64,000 nucleotides of DNA from Gordoniibacillus kamchatkensis (GCF_000829455.1 NZ_JXAK01000014.1:53894-117893), one strand, 5' to 3'; numbered from the stretch's first letter, positions 34,837 to 44,925 are shown. A program made the numbers and translations. The notes: a model not told the origin generated them from the letters alone.

Positions 34837-36537
34837 TCACGACCGTACATGTCCGCCCGCGGACGGTTCCCGCTTCCCGACCGGCCTCGCCGCCGAACTC
34901 CAACGGAATAAATGAAGATAACGTTCCCTCCGGTTTTCTTCCTCCCACTGTTTTCTTCGCGATTCAAGAATCGAGCGGCGCGTCAGCAGGCCTTGCGACC
35001 GGCCGTCTTCGTCAACGACGTACTGCCGCGTCTGGCCGGTACTCAGCATAATATGGCACACATCGCCGAACGTATGGTCCGGGGTAACCGCCGGCACGGC
35101 TGCGGCAAAGTAGCGCGACAGCGGCGAGTTGCCGGCCGCGCCCGACTTCGCGAGCGATTCCAGATCGGCCCGCCGCACTTCGCCGATCAATCGGCCGTTG
35201 CCCGCAACAAGCGGATAGCCCTTGTACCGGTATTCGTCCGGTGCGTGGCGCATTTTCTCCAAAGCTCCGGCAACCGTTTCGTGCTCGTGGAAAGACAGCA
35301 TTGGCACAAGCTCCAGCTGGGACACTTTCACCTGGTCAAGCGGATCGACCGCGTAGTCTCTGGCGATATGGCGGCCGCGGCGGGCGATTTTTTCGGTCAA
35401 TATGGACCGCGGCAAAATAAGCGCGGACAGCCCTGCCGCTACGGTACAAGCGAGCAGGACAGGCAGGAGCACGGGCAAATCGTGCGTCAGTTCGAGCATA
35501 AACACGACGGTCGTCAGCGGGGAACGGGTGACCCCGGAAAATACGGCGGCCATGCCGATTATCGCCCATACGCCGGGATCGGGGGCATGCACAAGAGCGG
35601 CGAGCGCATCGCCGACCGTCCCCCCGATGATGAGCAGCGGCGCCATAATGCCGCCGGACGTGCCGGATCCGAGTGCGACGACCCAAATCGCGGTTTTGAT
35701 CAGCAGGAACCCTAGCAGGAAATGCATCGGAAACCGCCCCGCCACGAGCTCTCCGATCGAATCGTAGCCGACGCCCAGCACGCGCGGGTCGGCAAGGCCG
35801 CCGAGCGCAATGACGATACCGCCCATAGCCGGCCACCACATCCAGTGGATCGGCAGCTTCTCGAACCAATCTTCCGTTCCGTAGATCGCTTTTGTTAAAA
35901 TATAAGCGAGCCCTGCGCCCAGCACGCCTAGCCCCAGAGCGGCTGCAACGATGTCCATCCGGCCGGCGGGAACGGCCGAACTCGGAAACACCGGCTCCGT
36001 CCCCATCCAATATTGCCGGATGAAGTCGGCTATGGCGCTGGCGACCGCGATAGGCACGATGCTCCGCGGGCGCATTTCAAAAGCGAGCAGCTCGACGGCG
36101 AAAAAGACGGCAGCGATCGGCGCATGGAACGTAGCGCTCATACCTGCAGCCGCACCGCTTAAAAGCAGCACTTTCCGTTCGCCTGCGGTCAAATGAAGAA
36201 ATTGCCCGATGACGGAGCCGAGCGAACCGCCGGACATAATAATCGGCCCTTCCGAGCCGAACGGTCCCCCGCTGCCGATCGAAATCGCTGCGGAAATCGG
36301 CTTCAGGATCGCCACTTTCGGCGAGACGACGCTTTTGCCGTTCAAAATCGCCTCCATCGCTTCCGGGATGCCGTGGCCGCGTATTTTATCCGAGCCGTAC
36401 CGGGCCATCAGCCCGATCAGCAGTCCGCCCGCGACGGGCACGAAGACGGCCCCCAAGCCCAATGCGTTCGGGTATGGCGGTACGAACGAGAACGAAAGCC
36501 GGTGGAAATAGAACAGGTTGGTGAAGAAACCGATCAT
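34837..36537 (-). CDS. ClC family chloride channel/antiporter with CBS domains
   Basis: 566 residues from ATG 36537. ClC selectivity motifs are present: GSGGPFGSEGP (gating Glu in GSEGP), GSGTSGGIMAP and FSGVTRSPLTTVVFMLE. A CBS-domain pair lies at about 400-530 (LVPMLSFHEHETVAGALEKM; VTPDHTFGDVCHIML). The start is doubtful. The ATG at 36537 has no ribosome site, and the same frame continues upstream about 38 codons with ELADFRFSARSLYIAALAAV, a normal ClC first helix. An AAGGAGG at forward 36668-36674 precedes TTG 36659 and ATG 36655, both in other frames. A one-base error near 36650 is likely, making the true gene about 606 residues. Confidence 0.85.
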   Translation of the reverse strand: MIGFFTNLFYFHRLSFSFVPPYPNALGLGAVFVPVAGGLLIGLMARYGSDKIRGHGIPEAMEAILNGKSVVSPKVAILKPISAAISIGSGGPFGSEGPIIMSGGSLGSVIGQFLHLTAGERKVLLLSGAAAGMSATFHAPIAAVFFAVELLAFEMRPRSIVPIAVASAIADFIRQYWMGTEPVFPSSAVPAGRMDIVAAALGLGVLGAGLAYILTKAIYGTEDWFEKLPIHWMWWPAMGGIVIALGGLADPRVLGVGYDSIGELVAGRFPMHFLLGFLLIKTAIWVVALGSGTSGGIMAPLLIIGGTVGDALAALVHAPDPGVWAIIGMAAVFSGVTRSPLTTVVFMLELTHDLPVLLPVLLACTVAAGLSALILPRSILTEKIARRGRHIARDYAVDPLDQVKVSQLELVPMLSFHEHETVAGALEKMRHAPDEYRYKGYPLVAGNGRLIGEVRRADLESLAKSGAAGNSPLSRYFAAAVPAVTPDHTFGDVCHIMLSTGQTRQYVVDEDGRSQGLLTRRSILESRRKQWEEENRRERYLHLFRWSSAARPVGKREPSAGGHVRS

Positions 36538-36745
36538 TTTTTGCAGAACGACGGCGATGCAAGCCCCGCTGGCCCCTACAACGGCTGCGAGCGCAGCGAT
36601 ATACAGGCTGCGGGCGCTGAACCGGAAATCGGCCAGCTCGTTGGTGACGCAACATTCAACGCAGTTAACCTCCTTATGTATGCTGTGCTGCCCGATTCAT
36701 AATACATCGCATTGAGATATAAATACAAGACGGGAGACAAGCGAT

Positions 36746-37135
36746 ATGACAAAAAAAATGATGGACAAAGCCGTTTACGAGCAGCTCGCCGATTTCCGGT
36801 ACCGGCTACGGAAATTTATACATTTCAGCGAACAGGCCGCCCGCCGGAACGGGCTGACGCCGCAGTCCCACCAATTGCTGCTGGCCATTATGGGCTATCC
36901 CGGGCGCGATTACGTCACCCCGACCGAACTGGCAGAGCGGCTGCAGCTCACTCATCACGCCTGCGTCGGTTTGATCGACCGCTGCGAACGGCAAGGCCTT
37001 GTCGAGCGCAAGCCGAATCCGGAGGACGGGAGAAGCATCTATATTCATTTGTCGCCGGAAGGAAGAAGGTTGCTGGAGACTTTGTCGGAAATTCACTGGG
37101 AGGAACTGAACCGGATCGGACTGTGGAACAAATGA
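36746..37135 (+). CDS. MarR family transcriptional regulator
   Basis: 129 residues, winged-helix core at about 35-105 (YVTPTELAERLQLTHHACVGLIDRC; EDGRSIYIHLSPEGRRLLE). ATG 36746 follows GGGAG. Divergent from the ClC gene, which it may regulate; the 86-bp space shows no clear dyad. Its stop lies four bases from the terminator shared with the ABC-transporter operon. Confidence 0.9.
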   Translation: MTKKMMDKAVYEQLADFRYRLRKFIHFSEQAARRNGLTPQSHQLLLAIMGYPGRDYVTPTELAERLQLTHHACVGLIDRCERQGLVERKPNPEDGRSIYIHLSPEGRRLLETLSEIHWEELNRIGLWNK

Positions 37136-37162
37136 AAAAAGGAGCTGGCGGATCAGCTCCTT
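37135..37162 (-). terminator. Terminator between marR and the ABC operon
   Basis: AAGGAGCTG (37139-37147) pairs with CAGCTCCTT (37154-37162). On the minus strand it is followed by TTTTTTC (forward 37134-37140), so it chiefly ends the sugar transporter operon; it may also stop the marR transcript. Confidence 0.8.
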
Positions 37163-37183
37163 GAGGCTCTTACAATTTTTTAC

Positions 37184-38017
37184 TCAGCCCTTTAAGCCTG
37201 TAGTTGAAATGCCCTCCACAAAGTGCCGCTGCGCCAGAAAAAACAGCAGCACTTGAGGAACGATCGAGACGAGCGACATAGCCAGCAATTGTCCCCATTG
37301 CACGGCGCTTTGCGTATCCATAAACATTCGGAGCGCGAGAGGCACCGTAAATTTGCTTACGGAATTTAAATAGATGAGCGGACCTAAGTAATCTTCCCAG
37401 TGCCACAGAAACGAAAAGATCATCACTGTAATGAGCGCGGGCTTCGTTAAAGGCAATATGATTCGCCAATAAACGCCGAACCAGCTGCACCCGTCCATTT
37501 TGGCGGATTCGTCCAGTTCGCCGGGAATCCCGCGTATAAACTGCACCAACAGAAAGATAAAGAACGCTCCCCCCATCGCACTGGGCACAATAAACGGCAA
37601 GTACGTGTTGACCCAGTTGAACTTATGAAACATCGCATATTGGGGAATGAGGGTAACTTGAGCGGGCAGCATGATCGTCAGCAGAAGAAGGGAAAACCAT
37701 ACTTTCTTGAAGGCAAACTGAATGCGCCCGAAGCCAAAAGCGACAAGACTGCTCGAAATGACCGTCAGCAGCATCGTGGTAATGTTGAGCTTGAAGCTGT
37801 TGATGTAAAAATACGTGAACGTATACTTGGGCAGCGCCACCCAGCCGTCCGAGTAATTGCTCCACATGAAGCGGCTCGGAAACAGCGACGGCAAGCTCAG
37901 CTCCGCGTTCGGCTTGAGGGACGCCCCGATCCACCACAATACGGGGTAAAACATCAATGCGCTGAATGCGATCAACACGAAGTGAGTCAGCCATTTGTTC
38001 CTCGATATCGCCTTCAC
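37184..38017 (-). CDS. Sugar ABC transporter permease, MalG type
   Basis: 277 residues, six helices, binding-protein-dependent permease with the EAA loop ELDESAKMDGCSWFGVYWRI near residue 170 that contacts the ATPase. N terminus NKWLTHFVLIAFSALMFYPVLWW is typical of MalG/AraQ-type subunits. Overlaps the MalF-type gene stop by ATGA (38014-38017). No ATPase gene in the operon; Bacillales sugar importers of this class share an MsmX-type ATPase. Confidence 0.93.
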   Translation of the reverse strand: MKAISRNKWLTHFVLIAFSALMFYPVLWWIGASLKPNAELSLPSLFPSRFMWSNYSDGWVALPKYTFTYFYINSFKLNITTMLLTVISSSLVAFGFGRIQFAFKKVWFSLLLLTIMLPAQVTLIPQYAMFHKFNWVNTYLPFIVPSAMGGAFFIFLLVQFIRGIPGELDESAKMDGCSWFGVYWRIILPLTKPALITVMIFSFLWHWEDYLGPLIYLNSVSKFTVPLALRMFMDTQSAVQWGQLLAMSLVSIVPQVLLFFLAQRHFVEGISTTGLKG

Positions 38018-38967
38018 CCTCTTCCACCCGCCTCATTTTCATAAAACACCCAATATTTCGATGCCATAAAATTGATCATCGTCGCTATTGCGACAATAAC
38101 GAGCAAGATCCAGGCCAGTGCCGAAGCATAGCCCATGTGCAAAGTGGCGAAAGCTTTTTCGTACAAATAGAGGGCGTACATTTCGGTCGAATTGAGCGGT
38201 CCGCCGTTCGTAATGACAAATGCCGCGGTGAACGATTGGAACGAGCTGATAACGCCCATAATCAGATTGAAGAAAATGACCGGAGACAGCATCGGCAGCG
38301 TCACGGAGACGAATTTCCGGAATTTCCCCGCTCCGTCCACCGCAGCGGCCTCATACAGATCGCTTGGAATTTGCTTGAGTCCCGCCAGAAAAATGATCAT
38401 GGCCGAACCGAACTGCCATACGCTAAGCGTCACCAAAGTGCCTAGCGCCGTACCCGGCGTTCCGATCCAATTTTTCGCCGGAATGCCGAAGAGCGGAACG
38501 ATATGGTTGATAAAGCCGCTGATGCCGAATATATTTTTCCAGAGCACCGCTACGGCAATGCTGCCGCCTATCAATGACGGCAAGTAAATGATCGTTCTGT
38601 ACAGTTCGATCCCTTTCAGCTTTTGATTGAGCAGCATCGCTACGAGCAGCGCAAAGCCCAGTTTGGCCGGAACGGAAGTCAGCACGTAAGTGAATGTGAC
38701 CTTAAGCGAATTGTAGAAAAAGCGGTCTTGCGCGATTTCCTGAAAGTTTTGCAGGCCGATCCACTTCGGTGCGCTGAGCAGGGAGAAATCTGTGAACGTA
38801 TAATAGAGCGATTGAGCCATAGGCCAAAGCGTCAAAAACAGAAACCCGGCGAGCCAAGGCGAAATAAACAAATATCCGGCAACGTTCGATACCGAATGGT
38901 TTTTCAATTTGGCGGTCCGGGCTCTTTTCACGGTTTTACCGCCTTCAAGCACCGAGTCTTGGTACAT
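38014..38967 (-). CDS. Sugar ABC transporter permease, MalF type
   Basis: 317 residues with six helices (VAGYLFISPWLAGFLFLTLWP first) and the EAA motif LYEAAAVDGAGKFRKFVSVTLP near residue 215. ATG 38967 follows GGAGG by five bases; an earlier in-frame start at 39006 overlaps the binding-protein gene and lacks a site. Works with the MalG-type subunit and the binding protein at 39003. Confidence 0.93.
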   Translation of the reverse strand: MYQDSVLEGGKTVKRARTAKLKNHSVSNVAGYLFISPWLAGFLFLTLWPMAQSLYYTFTDFSLLSAPKWIGLQNFQEIAQDRFFYNSLKVTFTYVLTSVPAKLGFALLVAMLLNQKLKGIELYRTIIYLPSLIGGSIAVAVLWKNIFGISGFINHIVPLFGIPAKNWIGTPGTALGTLVTLSVWQFGSAMIIFLAGLKQIPSDLYEAAAVDGAGKFRKFVSVTLPMLSPVIFFNLIMGVISSFQSFTAAFVITNGGPLNSTEMYALYLYEKAFATLHMGYASALAWILLVIVAIATMINFMASKYWVFYENEAGGRG

Positions 38968-39002
38968 GGTGGCCTCCGATTCGATACGGGCATCAGCCCG
39001 CC

Positions 39003-40325
39003 TCATTTTTTCTCGTACTTTTTGGCCGCTTTGGCAAGCTCGTCGTAGGCTTGCTCCGGGGTAATCTTTTCGAACATGAGCCGGTCTTTAATGTCTTTCT
39101 CGTCCTTGCCGAAATCGGTCCATCCCGGCGCCCCCGGATTGAACGTTTGCGAGCTTACGGCCGTTTTGTTGATCATTTCGACCGTCAGCTTGTCGCCTGC
39201 GTTAAATTTCGGCTGCAGCAGCGAAACGATTTTGTTCGAGATCGGAACGCCTCTTGTCGTGCCGGCAATTTCCGCCACTTCCGGGTCGTTAATGAACCAG
39301 TCGATGAATTTCTTCGCCTCTTCTTTGTACGGAGAATCCTGGCTTACGGAGAAATAAAACGTCGCTTTCAGCCACCCGCCTGGCTGTGCGGCTCTCGGCA
39401 TCGTCGCAACGCCAATGCTGCCCGGCTTTAATGCATCGAAAGCAGATACTTGCGCCGCGTGCAACCCTTTAAATAACAGTTTGCCGGTGAGGAGCATATC
39501 TTGGGTCGGATCCAGATCCTTATCCGCTGACTGGACGTCCGGCGGAGGCACGGCGCCTTTTTTGCGCAAATCCGCAAACTTCTTGGCCCACTCGAGCCAG
39601 GTGTCCCGGTCATAGTTAAATTTGCCGTCCTGCGTAATGGGCCACCCTTTTCCTTTGCTTAACTGAAAAGCGGCATACTGCGTCCCGTCGTTGGTCCCGT
39701 CCTTAATGACATACTGCCCCTTGCCAAGCTTGGGCTGAATATCCTCAACGAGTTTAAAATATTCGTCCCATGTCCAGCCGTCCTTTATGGGAGGCACGCC
39801 CAGCTTTTCCAACGCGGCTTTGTCGTATATCATGCCCCATGCGTTGTTTCCGAGCGGGATTGCTGTCAGCTTCCCGTTGTATTTGCCGGTTTCAAGCAGG
39901 TTCGGGTCGATGTCCTTCGTGTTGATGCCGGCGGACAAGTCTGCGAATTGCCCGCGAGCGTTCCAGTCGGCGAGCCAAGGAGCGTCGATTTGCATAATAT
40001 CCGGGGCGTTTTTCGCCGCCGCTTGCGTCGAGAGCTTGTCCAAATAACCGTCATAACCGGAATATTGCGTTTCGAACGTTACATTCGGATTTTTCTTTGT
40101 GTACAAATCGAGAATTTTCAATGTCGCATCGTGCCTGGCCTGCGAGCCCCACCACATGATCCGCAGCTTGATCGCGGAAGCTTTCGGCGTCTTGGCCGAA
40201 TCCGCGCTCGTCGCGCTGTCTGTTTTCGCCTCGTCCTTAACTCCGATCGAACCGCAGCCTGTTGCGGCAAGAACAACGAGAAGAACGATTGCGGTCCCCA
40301 TACTCTTTAACAGCTTGCTCACCAT
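39003..40325 (-). CDS. Sugar-binding lipoprotein of ABC transporter
   Basis: 440 residues. Lipoprotein signal with LAATGC lipobox (Cys 24), a Ser/Thr/Ala-rich linker, then a family-1 extracellular solute-binding fold (LRIMWWGSQARHDATLKILDLY; DIMQIDAPWLADW; GWTWDEYFKL). Anchored outside the membrane to deliver an oligosaccharide to the permeases. ATG 40325 follows AAAGGAGAGGG. The family prefers plant-derived di- or oligosaccharides; the specific ligand is unknown. Confidence 0.93.
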   Translation of the reverse strand: MVSKLLKSMGTAIVLLVVLAATGCGSIGVKDEAKTDSATSADSAKTPKASAIKLRIMWWGSQARHDATLKILDLYTKKNPNVTFETQYSGYDGYLDKLSTQAAAKNAPDIMQIDAPWLADWNARGQFADLSAGINTKDIDPNLLETGKYNGKLTAIPLGNNAWGMIYDKAALEKLGVPPIKDGWTWDEYFKLVEDIQPKLGKGQYVIKDGTNDGTQYAAFQLSKGKGWPITQDGKFNYDRDTWLEWAKKFADLRKKGAVPPPDVQSADKDLDPTQDMLLTGKLLFKGLHAAQVSAFDALKPGSIGVATMPRAAQPGGWLKATFYFSVSQDSPYKEEAKKFIDWFINDPEVAEIAGTTRGVPISNKIVSLLQPKFNAGDKLTVEMINKTAVSSQTFNPGAPGWTDFGKDEKDIKDRLMFEKITPEQAYDELAKAAKKYEKK

Positions 40326-40375
40326 TACCCTCTCCTTTAGAAAGCGATTTCAAAACTGCCTGTTCAAACGCAGCT

Positions 40376-41214
40376 TCACAGAGAAAGCCGCAGCTGCCGC
40401 CGGTATTGCTCCGGCGAGCAGCCTTCCTGCTGTTTGACGCCCGGCTGAAATGAGACACGTTCTTAAAGCCGGACAAGTAACACACATCGGTGACGCCGCT
40501 CTGAGGCTCCGTTAAAAACCGCAGCTTCGCCTCGTTGAGCCTTCGCTTCAAAATGTATTGAAATACCGTCATCCCCGTCACATCGCGAAACAACCGTACG
40601 ATGTGATGCCGGTTCAAGTGCAAGTTCTTCTCGAGATGTTCAAGCCGGATCGTTTGCGTCAAATGGCGGTCAATGTAAGACAAAATCGCTTGAATGTGCC
40701 TTTCCTTTAGTTGGGATAGCTCGGGCACGCTCCGCAAGGGCTTTTTCATGACGTCGTAAACAAAAAACAGGACATCGAGAAAATGGAGCCGAAAACGCTC
40801 CCGCGACGTCGTATCCGGCTTCGCGTAATGGCGCTGCATCATGCCCAGGATCGATTCGAACTCGGCTTTCTCCTCCTCGTTGAGCAGGATCACATAGTTG
40901 CCCAGCTTCTCGAACGGCTCCAGCACGTTCGTCGCAAACAGATGCTCCGCCGCCGCACGAACGTAAGACTGGTCAAAATTCATGAGCGTCCGGACGTACG
41001 GATACCCGTCGAGACTGCATGGCGTATGCAGGGTCAAGCCGTGCATAAGAATGAGCGTCCCCGGGAACAGCTGATGAATTTTATCGCCGATTAAGTAGTA
41101 ACCCCGGCCTTCGTGAAAGTAGAAGATTTCATAGTTCGAGTGGGACTGGAACTCTCCGGCCTTTGCCGGGACGCTTTTCAAATATTCGTAGTTCAGCAAG
41201 TAAGGCAGCCTCAT
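40376..41214 (-). pseudogene. AraC family regulator, frameshifted near the C terminus
   Basis: About 279 residues. ATG 41214 follows GGAGGG. Cupin-type sensor domain at about 15-100 (HSNYEIFYFHEGRGYYLI), AraC double helix-turn-helix at about 185-279 (HLEKNLHLNRHHIVRLFRDV; VTDVCYLSGFKNVSHFSR). The frame breaks at about 40437: one base added after SRA gives FKQQEGCSPEQYRRQL and a stop at 40376, the normal AraC end. As read, the frame instead runs on to 40237 through the next start. Located between the Gfo/Idh gene and the binding-protein gene, so probably the local regulator. Confidence 0.85.
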
Positions 41215-41287
41215 CGCAAACCCTCCGAAATAGCGATAGTGACGCGTTTCCTTAGAGTCTGTTTCGCTGTCGATGCCGTAACTCCTC

Positions 41288-42472
41288 TTATGCTTTCGTA
41301 AAAGAACCGGACATATCGGCATGCCCGCCGTCGCGCGTTTGTTTCACGTACTTGGAAGAAGCGATCAGCTTCTGCAGATGGCGCTCGAATTCGTCTGCGT
41401 CAAGCGGCAGCTCTACGATTCGCCCGGTGAACGACGAGAGCATAATGCCGTTGGCGAGCGTCACCGAACGAATGCCTTCCTTTCCGTGGGCTATCAGGTC
41501 CTCCTTTCCGCTCAGCACGGACTCGGCGAACTTTTCAATCACGACACGATGGCCGCTTGGCGCATCGAGGTTTACCGGTACGTCTTCTTCTTGCGCCTCC
41601 AGGTTAGCGAAGCCTTGTGCCGTTTCTTTCAAATGCTTCAAAATGGACATCGGCGTCCGGTACAGCTTCAGGCTCCCCGGTTCGAACAGAAGGCGCCCGT
41701 TCTCGCCGACGATCTCGAGGCGGTTCGTCCCCGGCGTCTCTGCCGTCGTGACGATAAAGTGGCCGACCATCCCGTTCTCATGCTCGAAATAGGCGGTTAC
41801 TTCGTCCTCGACCTCGATGTCGTGGTATTTGCCGATATTGGCATGGCCGCTGATGCGCTGCGGCAAGCCGAACACCCACTGGTAAAAATCCAAGTTATGC
41901 GGACATTGGTTCGTCAAAATGCCGCCGCCCTCCCCGGCCCATGTCGCCCGCCAATCGCCGCTGTCGTAGTACGCCTGCGACCGGAACCAGGCGGTATTGA
42001 TCCATGTCGCTCTCATCAGCCGGCCAAGCTCGCCGCTCGCGACAATTTCTTTAATTTTTTTGTAATAGGGAAGGGTGCGCTCCTGGAACATGAGCGCGAA
42101 GATCAGCTCGGGCTTCTTTGCTTTGGCCGCTTCGTACGCGGCAATCATGTCGTTGCCGTCGCCCACGTGAACCGCTATCGGTTTCTCGCAGAGCACGTGC
42201 AGCCCCCGCGAGAACGCTTCCATAGCGACATCCTTGTGCCCATAGTGCGGAACCCCGATGATGACGGCCTCGAGACCGGAGCGATCGAACATATCCTTGT
42301 AGTCGTAATAAGCGGTTGTACCGTTGTCTGCGGCGAACTGGTCGGCTCTGTTCCGCACAACATCGCATATGCCTACCAGTTCCACGTTATCCAGTTCCTT
42401 CACGATTCTTAAATGCGTCTTTCCGATGTTTCCGAGCCCTACCAGGCCAAGTTTCAATTTGCGGCCACTCAT
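41288..42472 (-). CDS. Gfo/Idh/MocA family oxidoreductase
   Basis: 394 residues. Rossmann NAD(P)-binding N terminus (LGLVGLGNIGKTHLRIVKEL, residues 6-25), family signature CEKPIAV near 95, and C-terminal alpha/beta domain from about 130 (NQCPHNLDFYQWVFGLPQRI). These enzymes oxidise or epimerise sugars and inositols. ATG 42472 follows AAGGAGG. It lies 25 bp behind a TIM-barrel isomerase and upstream of AraC and transporter genes, so it belongs to a carbohydrate catabolic operon. Confidence 0.92.
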   Translation of the reverse strand: MSGRKLKLGLVGLGNIGKTHLRIVKELDNVELVGICDVVRNRADQFAADNGTTAYYDYKDMFDRSGLEAVIIGVPHYGHKDVAMEAFSRGLHVLCEKPIAVHVGDGNDMIAAYEAAKAKKPELIFALMFQERTLPYYKKIKEIVASGELGRLMRATWINTAWFRSQAYYDSGDWRATWAGEGGGILTNQCPHNLDFYQWVFGLPQRISGHANIGKYHDIEVEDEVTAYFEHENGMVGHFIVTTAETPGTNRLEIVGENGRLLFEPGSLKLYRTPMSILKHLKETAQGFANLEAQEEDVPVNLDAPSGHRVVIEKFAESVLSGKEDLIAHGKEGIRSVTLANGIMLSSFTGRIVELPLDADEFERHLQKLIASSKYVKQTRDGGHADMSGSFTKA

Positions 42473-42497
42473 CGTATGCTGCCTCCTTCGAAGTTCG

Positions 42498-43320
42498 TTA
42501 GTTCCACTCGATCTGTTTGTCTTTAAGCAGCTGCTGCAGCGCCTTGGCGGCAATGGCAAACCGCTCCGGATTGCTCGCTTCGGGGTAAGCCTTGTGCAGA
42601 TGCGGCTCGATCGACAAGAAGCCGGAAAACGACGACTCCCGCAGACGGTCGATCAGCTCAGCGATTTGCCCGTCGCCTCTGCCGGCTTCCACGAACATTT
42701 CTTTGCCCATATCGGCATCTTTCATATGGACATAAGCGATATAAGGCGCCAGTTTGCCGTACGCCTGACTGACCGGGGCCACGTTCTCGAGAACGAGTTC
42801 CGGGATCGAAAGCGAGCTGCAGGGCCGGAGAGCCGACCGTCCGCACGATGTCCAGCACCCGGTCGTCATTGTCGCCGTACAAACCGCCCCGGTCGTTTTC
42901 CAAAACCAGCGTCACGCCGCCTTGTTCGGCTTGCCGGGCAAGCTGCTCCATACGGCCGATCACCTCGTCCCGGTATTGCGCCGGATCTTCGCCTTGCGGG
43001 ACATAGTACGAAAACACCCGTATGTAAGACGCGCCAAGTCGATTCGCGAGCTCGATCGCCCGGTTCATCGCTTGCTGCTGCGGAGCAAACGGTTCGCGAA
43101 TCGGATATTTGCCGATCGGCGAGGCGATGCTGGAAACGGCGCAGCCCGATTCCGACAAGAGTCTGCTCACTTTGGCTACGTCACCGTCAGTCAATTCCAG
43201 CACATTTTGGCCCCAAATCCCCCGCAGCTCCAAGTGCCGAATGCCGAGCTTCTTCAATTCCTCCAGCTGCACGCTCAAATCGTGCGAAATCTCGTCCGCA
43301 AAGCCGGTTAACGTAAACAC
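42498..43320 (-). pseudogene. Xylose-isomerase-like TIM barrel protein, frameshifted
   Basis: About 273 residues. N-terminal two thirds from GTG 43320 (LTGFADEISHDLSVQLEEL; PIGKYPIREPF; LVLENDRGGLYGDN; ALQLAFDP), C-terminal third in another frame (VAPVSQAYGKLAPYIAYVHMKDAD; FLSIEPHLHK). The break at about 42802 is repaired by removing one C (or adding two bases) in GATCCCGGAACTC. The family is the AP-endonuclease-2/hexulose-phosphate isomerase type; metal ligands lie in ENDR and EPHL. First gene of the operon; partner of the Gfo/Idh enzyme. Confidence 0.83.
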
Positions 43321-43480
43321 GCCATCGTTTCATCCTTTCGGAAGAAGTATATATTCTTTTTCTATCATAAAGCGGTTTCCGGCTAGGGCGGTATTGCCGG
43401 ATGGGCGAAATTTGCATTGCCATTTTGCTGAAATTGACTTCTTGCGACGGCTGCATTTCGGGCAGTCTCATGAAAAATGT

Positions 43481-43511
43481 CGCTTTGTCGGATCAGGACA
43501 AAGCGGTATTT
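43481..43511. terminator. Hairpin in the gap upstream of DUF1906
   Basis: CGCTTTGTC (43481-43489) pairs with GACAAAGCG (43497-43505); A-rich before and GTATTTT after, so it could terminate either strand. It lies in the 456-bp gap 43321-43776, which otherwise shows no gene. Confidence 0.5.
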
Positions 43512-43776
43512 TATAAGTATTGTGCGAGCGTTGCGGCTCTAAGCAGCGGCGGCCCGGTGTACGGCTTACTTCGGGTTCCGGTTTAAATTAAGATGATTAG
43601 CATGGGCAAAAGCGGATTCAAATATAAGAGAAATTCATATGCTACTTTAAAAGAATCATTCATCTGAGAGAAGATGAGCAAGCAGCAGACGCGGGGCGCA
43701 TAAGATTTTCTCATATCAGCGCGAGCTGCACTACGCCGAGACTTGTATCAGATATGCGGACCGGGAGGTAGGTAGA

Positions 43777-44493
43777 ATGGCTAAAGGTTTTGATTGCGCT
43801 ACACCGTTGACAACGGCCACAGCGACACAGTTCAAAAGTGACGGGTATGACTTCGTATGCCGCTACCTCGTACCAGACAGTTGGAAGGCGTTGACGAAAG
43901 CAGAAGTGGATGCAATCAGTGCAGCGGGACTACAGATCGTCTCCGTATTCGAGACAAGCGCCGGCCGGGCACTCGGCGGCCGTGCTGCTGGGTTAGAGGA
44001 TGGCGCAACTGCTTTGCAAGTTGCGTAGGCAGTTGGCCAACCGGAAGAAAGCGCGATATACTTTGCTGTTGATTTTGATGCTACTGCAGAGCAGATGCCA
44101 ACTGTAATTGAATACATCCAGGCAGCTGCAGAAGCAACGCCAAACTATTCAACGGGCGTCTATGGTCCCTATGCAGTTGTTGAAGCTGTACGAGCTGCCG
44201 GCGCATGCTCAAGGTTCTGGCAGACATACGCATGGAGCGGAGGTAATAAGTCGGACGCACTAAATATTTATCAATATCAGAACGATATTACTTCTAACGG
44301 GATTGATATCGATTTGGATGAATCCTACGGAATGGAAGGATGGTGGAATATAAGGTTAAGTATAGACGATGCGAATAAGATCATTGCCTTTTTATCAGCG
44401 GCCTACTTTGCGACGAATGTACCCGAAGCACAGGCGGAATTTCATCGATTGGCGAACGAACTGCGTAAGGCATCGGGGCAACCGACAACTTAA
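43777..44493 (+). pseudogene. DUF1906 glycoside-hydrolase-like protein with internal amber codon
   Basis: 238 codons in one frame, interrupted by TAG at 44026-44028. Before it: FDCATPLTTATATQFKSDGYDFVCRYL; after it: PEESAIYFAVDFDATAEQM, GVYGPYAVVEAV, WQTYAWSGG and NIYQYQNDITSNGIDIDLDE, the Rv2525c-like DUF1906 fold (TIM barrel resembling GH25 lysozymes). TAG is where a sense codon is expected (for example AAG, GAG or CAG). Ribosome site GGGAGG before ATG 43777. Usually a secreted or phage-associated wall enzyme, but no signal peptide is present. Its composition is a little more AT-rich than the flanks, consistent with transfer. Confidence 0.85.
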
Positions 44494-44925
44494 TGAGGGT
44501 AAAAGTTCATCACTCCGCTGGCTTTGGCTGGCGCAAGTATAATGATTTTACCTGTTTGAAGGGATTCGTCTTTATTTCTCCTCAATAAAAATATGCTACG
44601 TGGACGCGGGGCCACATTCAGCGGGCACAATTATCGATTTCCGTTCGAAGACCAGCCCTCCTTCCCTGGGAAATCAAACCTGACCTGACGGTCACCGCCG
44701 TAAATGAACATGGTTCGATCTCCGTTTGCATTTTACAGAGTCGAGGGGGCGCCAGCTCAGCAAAACTGCAATCCACGCCAAAAAGAGAGCCGCCTCTTTG
44801 CGATGCGGCTCCCTATGCCCCTTTGCCGCAGACGCCGCAATCGTGGACGAAAGACGGAAGCAATATGCCGCCTTATGGAATGGTCCTTCGCCGCCGTGCC
44901 GGGACGCGCTTATACGCCTGCTCCG
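44494..44925. other. Gene-free stretch before the galactoside locus
   Basis: 432 bp between DUF1906 and the GH4 gene. It contains the terminator at 44787-44811; short overlapping frames show no family resemblance. Confidence 0.5.
44787..44811 (-). terminator. Terminator of the galactoside locus
   Basis: GAGCCGC (44787-44793) pairs with GCGGCTC (44805-44811), followed on the minus strand by TCTTTTT (forward 44780-44786). It stands about 115 bp after the GH4 stop. Confidence 0.65.

Noticed and set aside
43321..43776. Short frames in the gap before DUF1906
   Set aside because: No ribosome sites, no conserved patterns; the stretch is best seen as intergenic.
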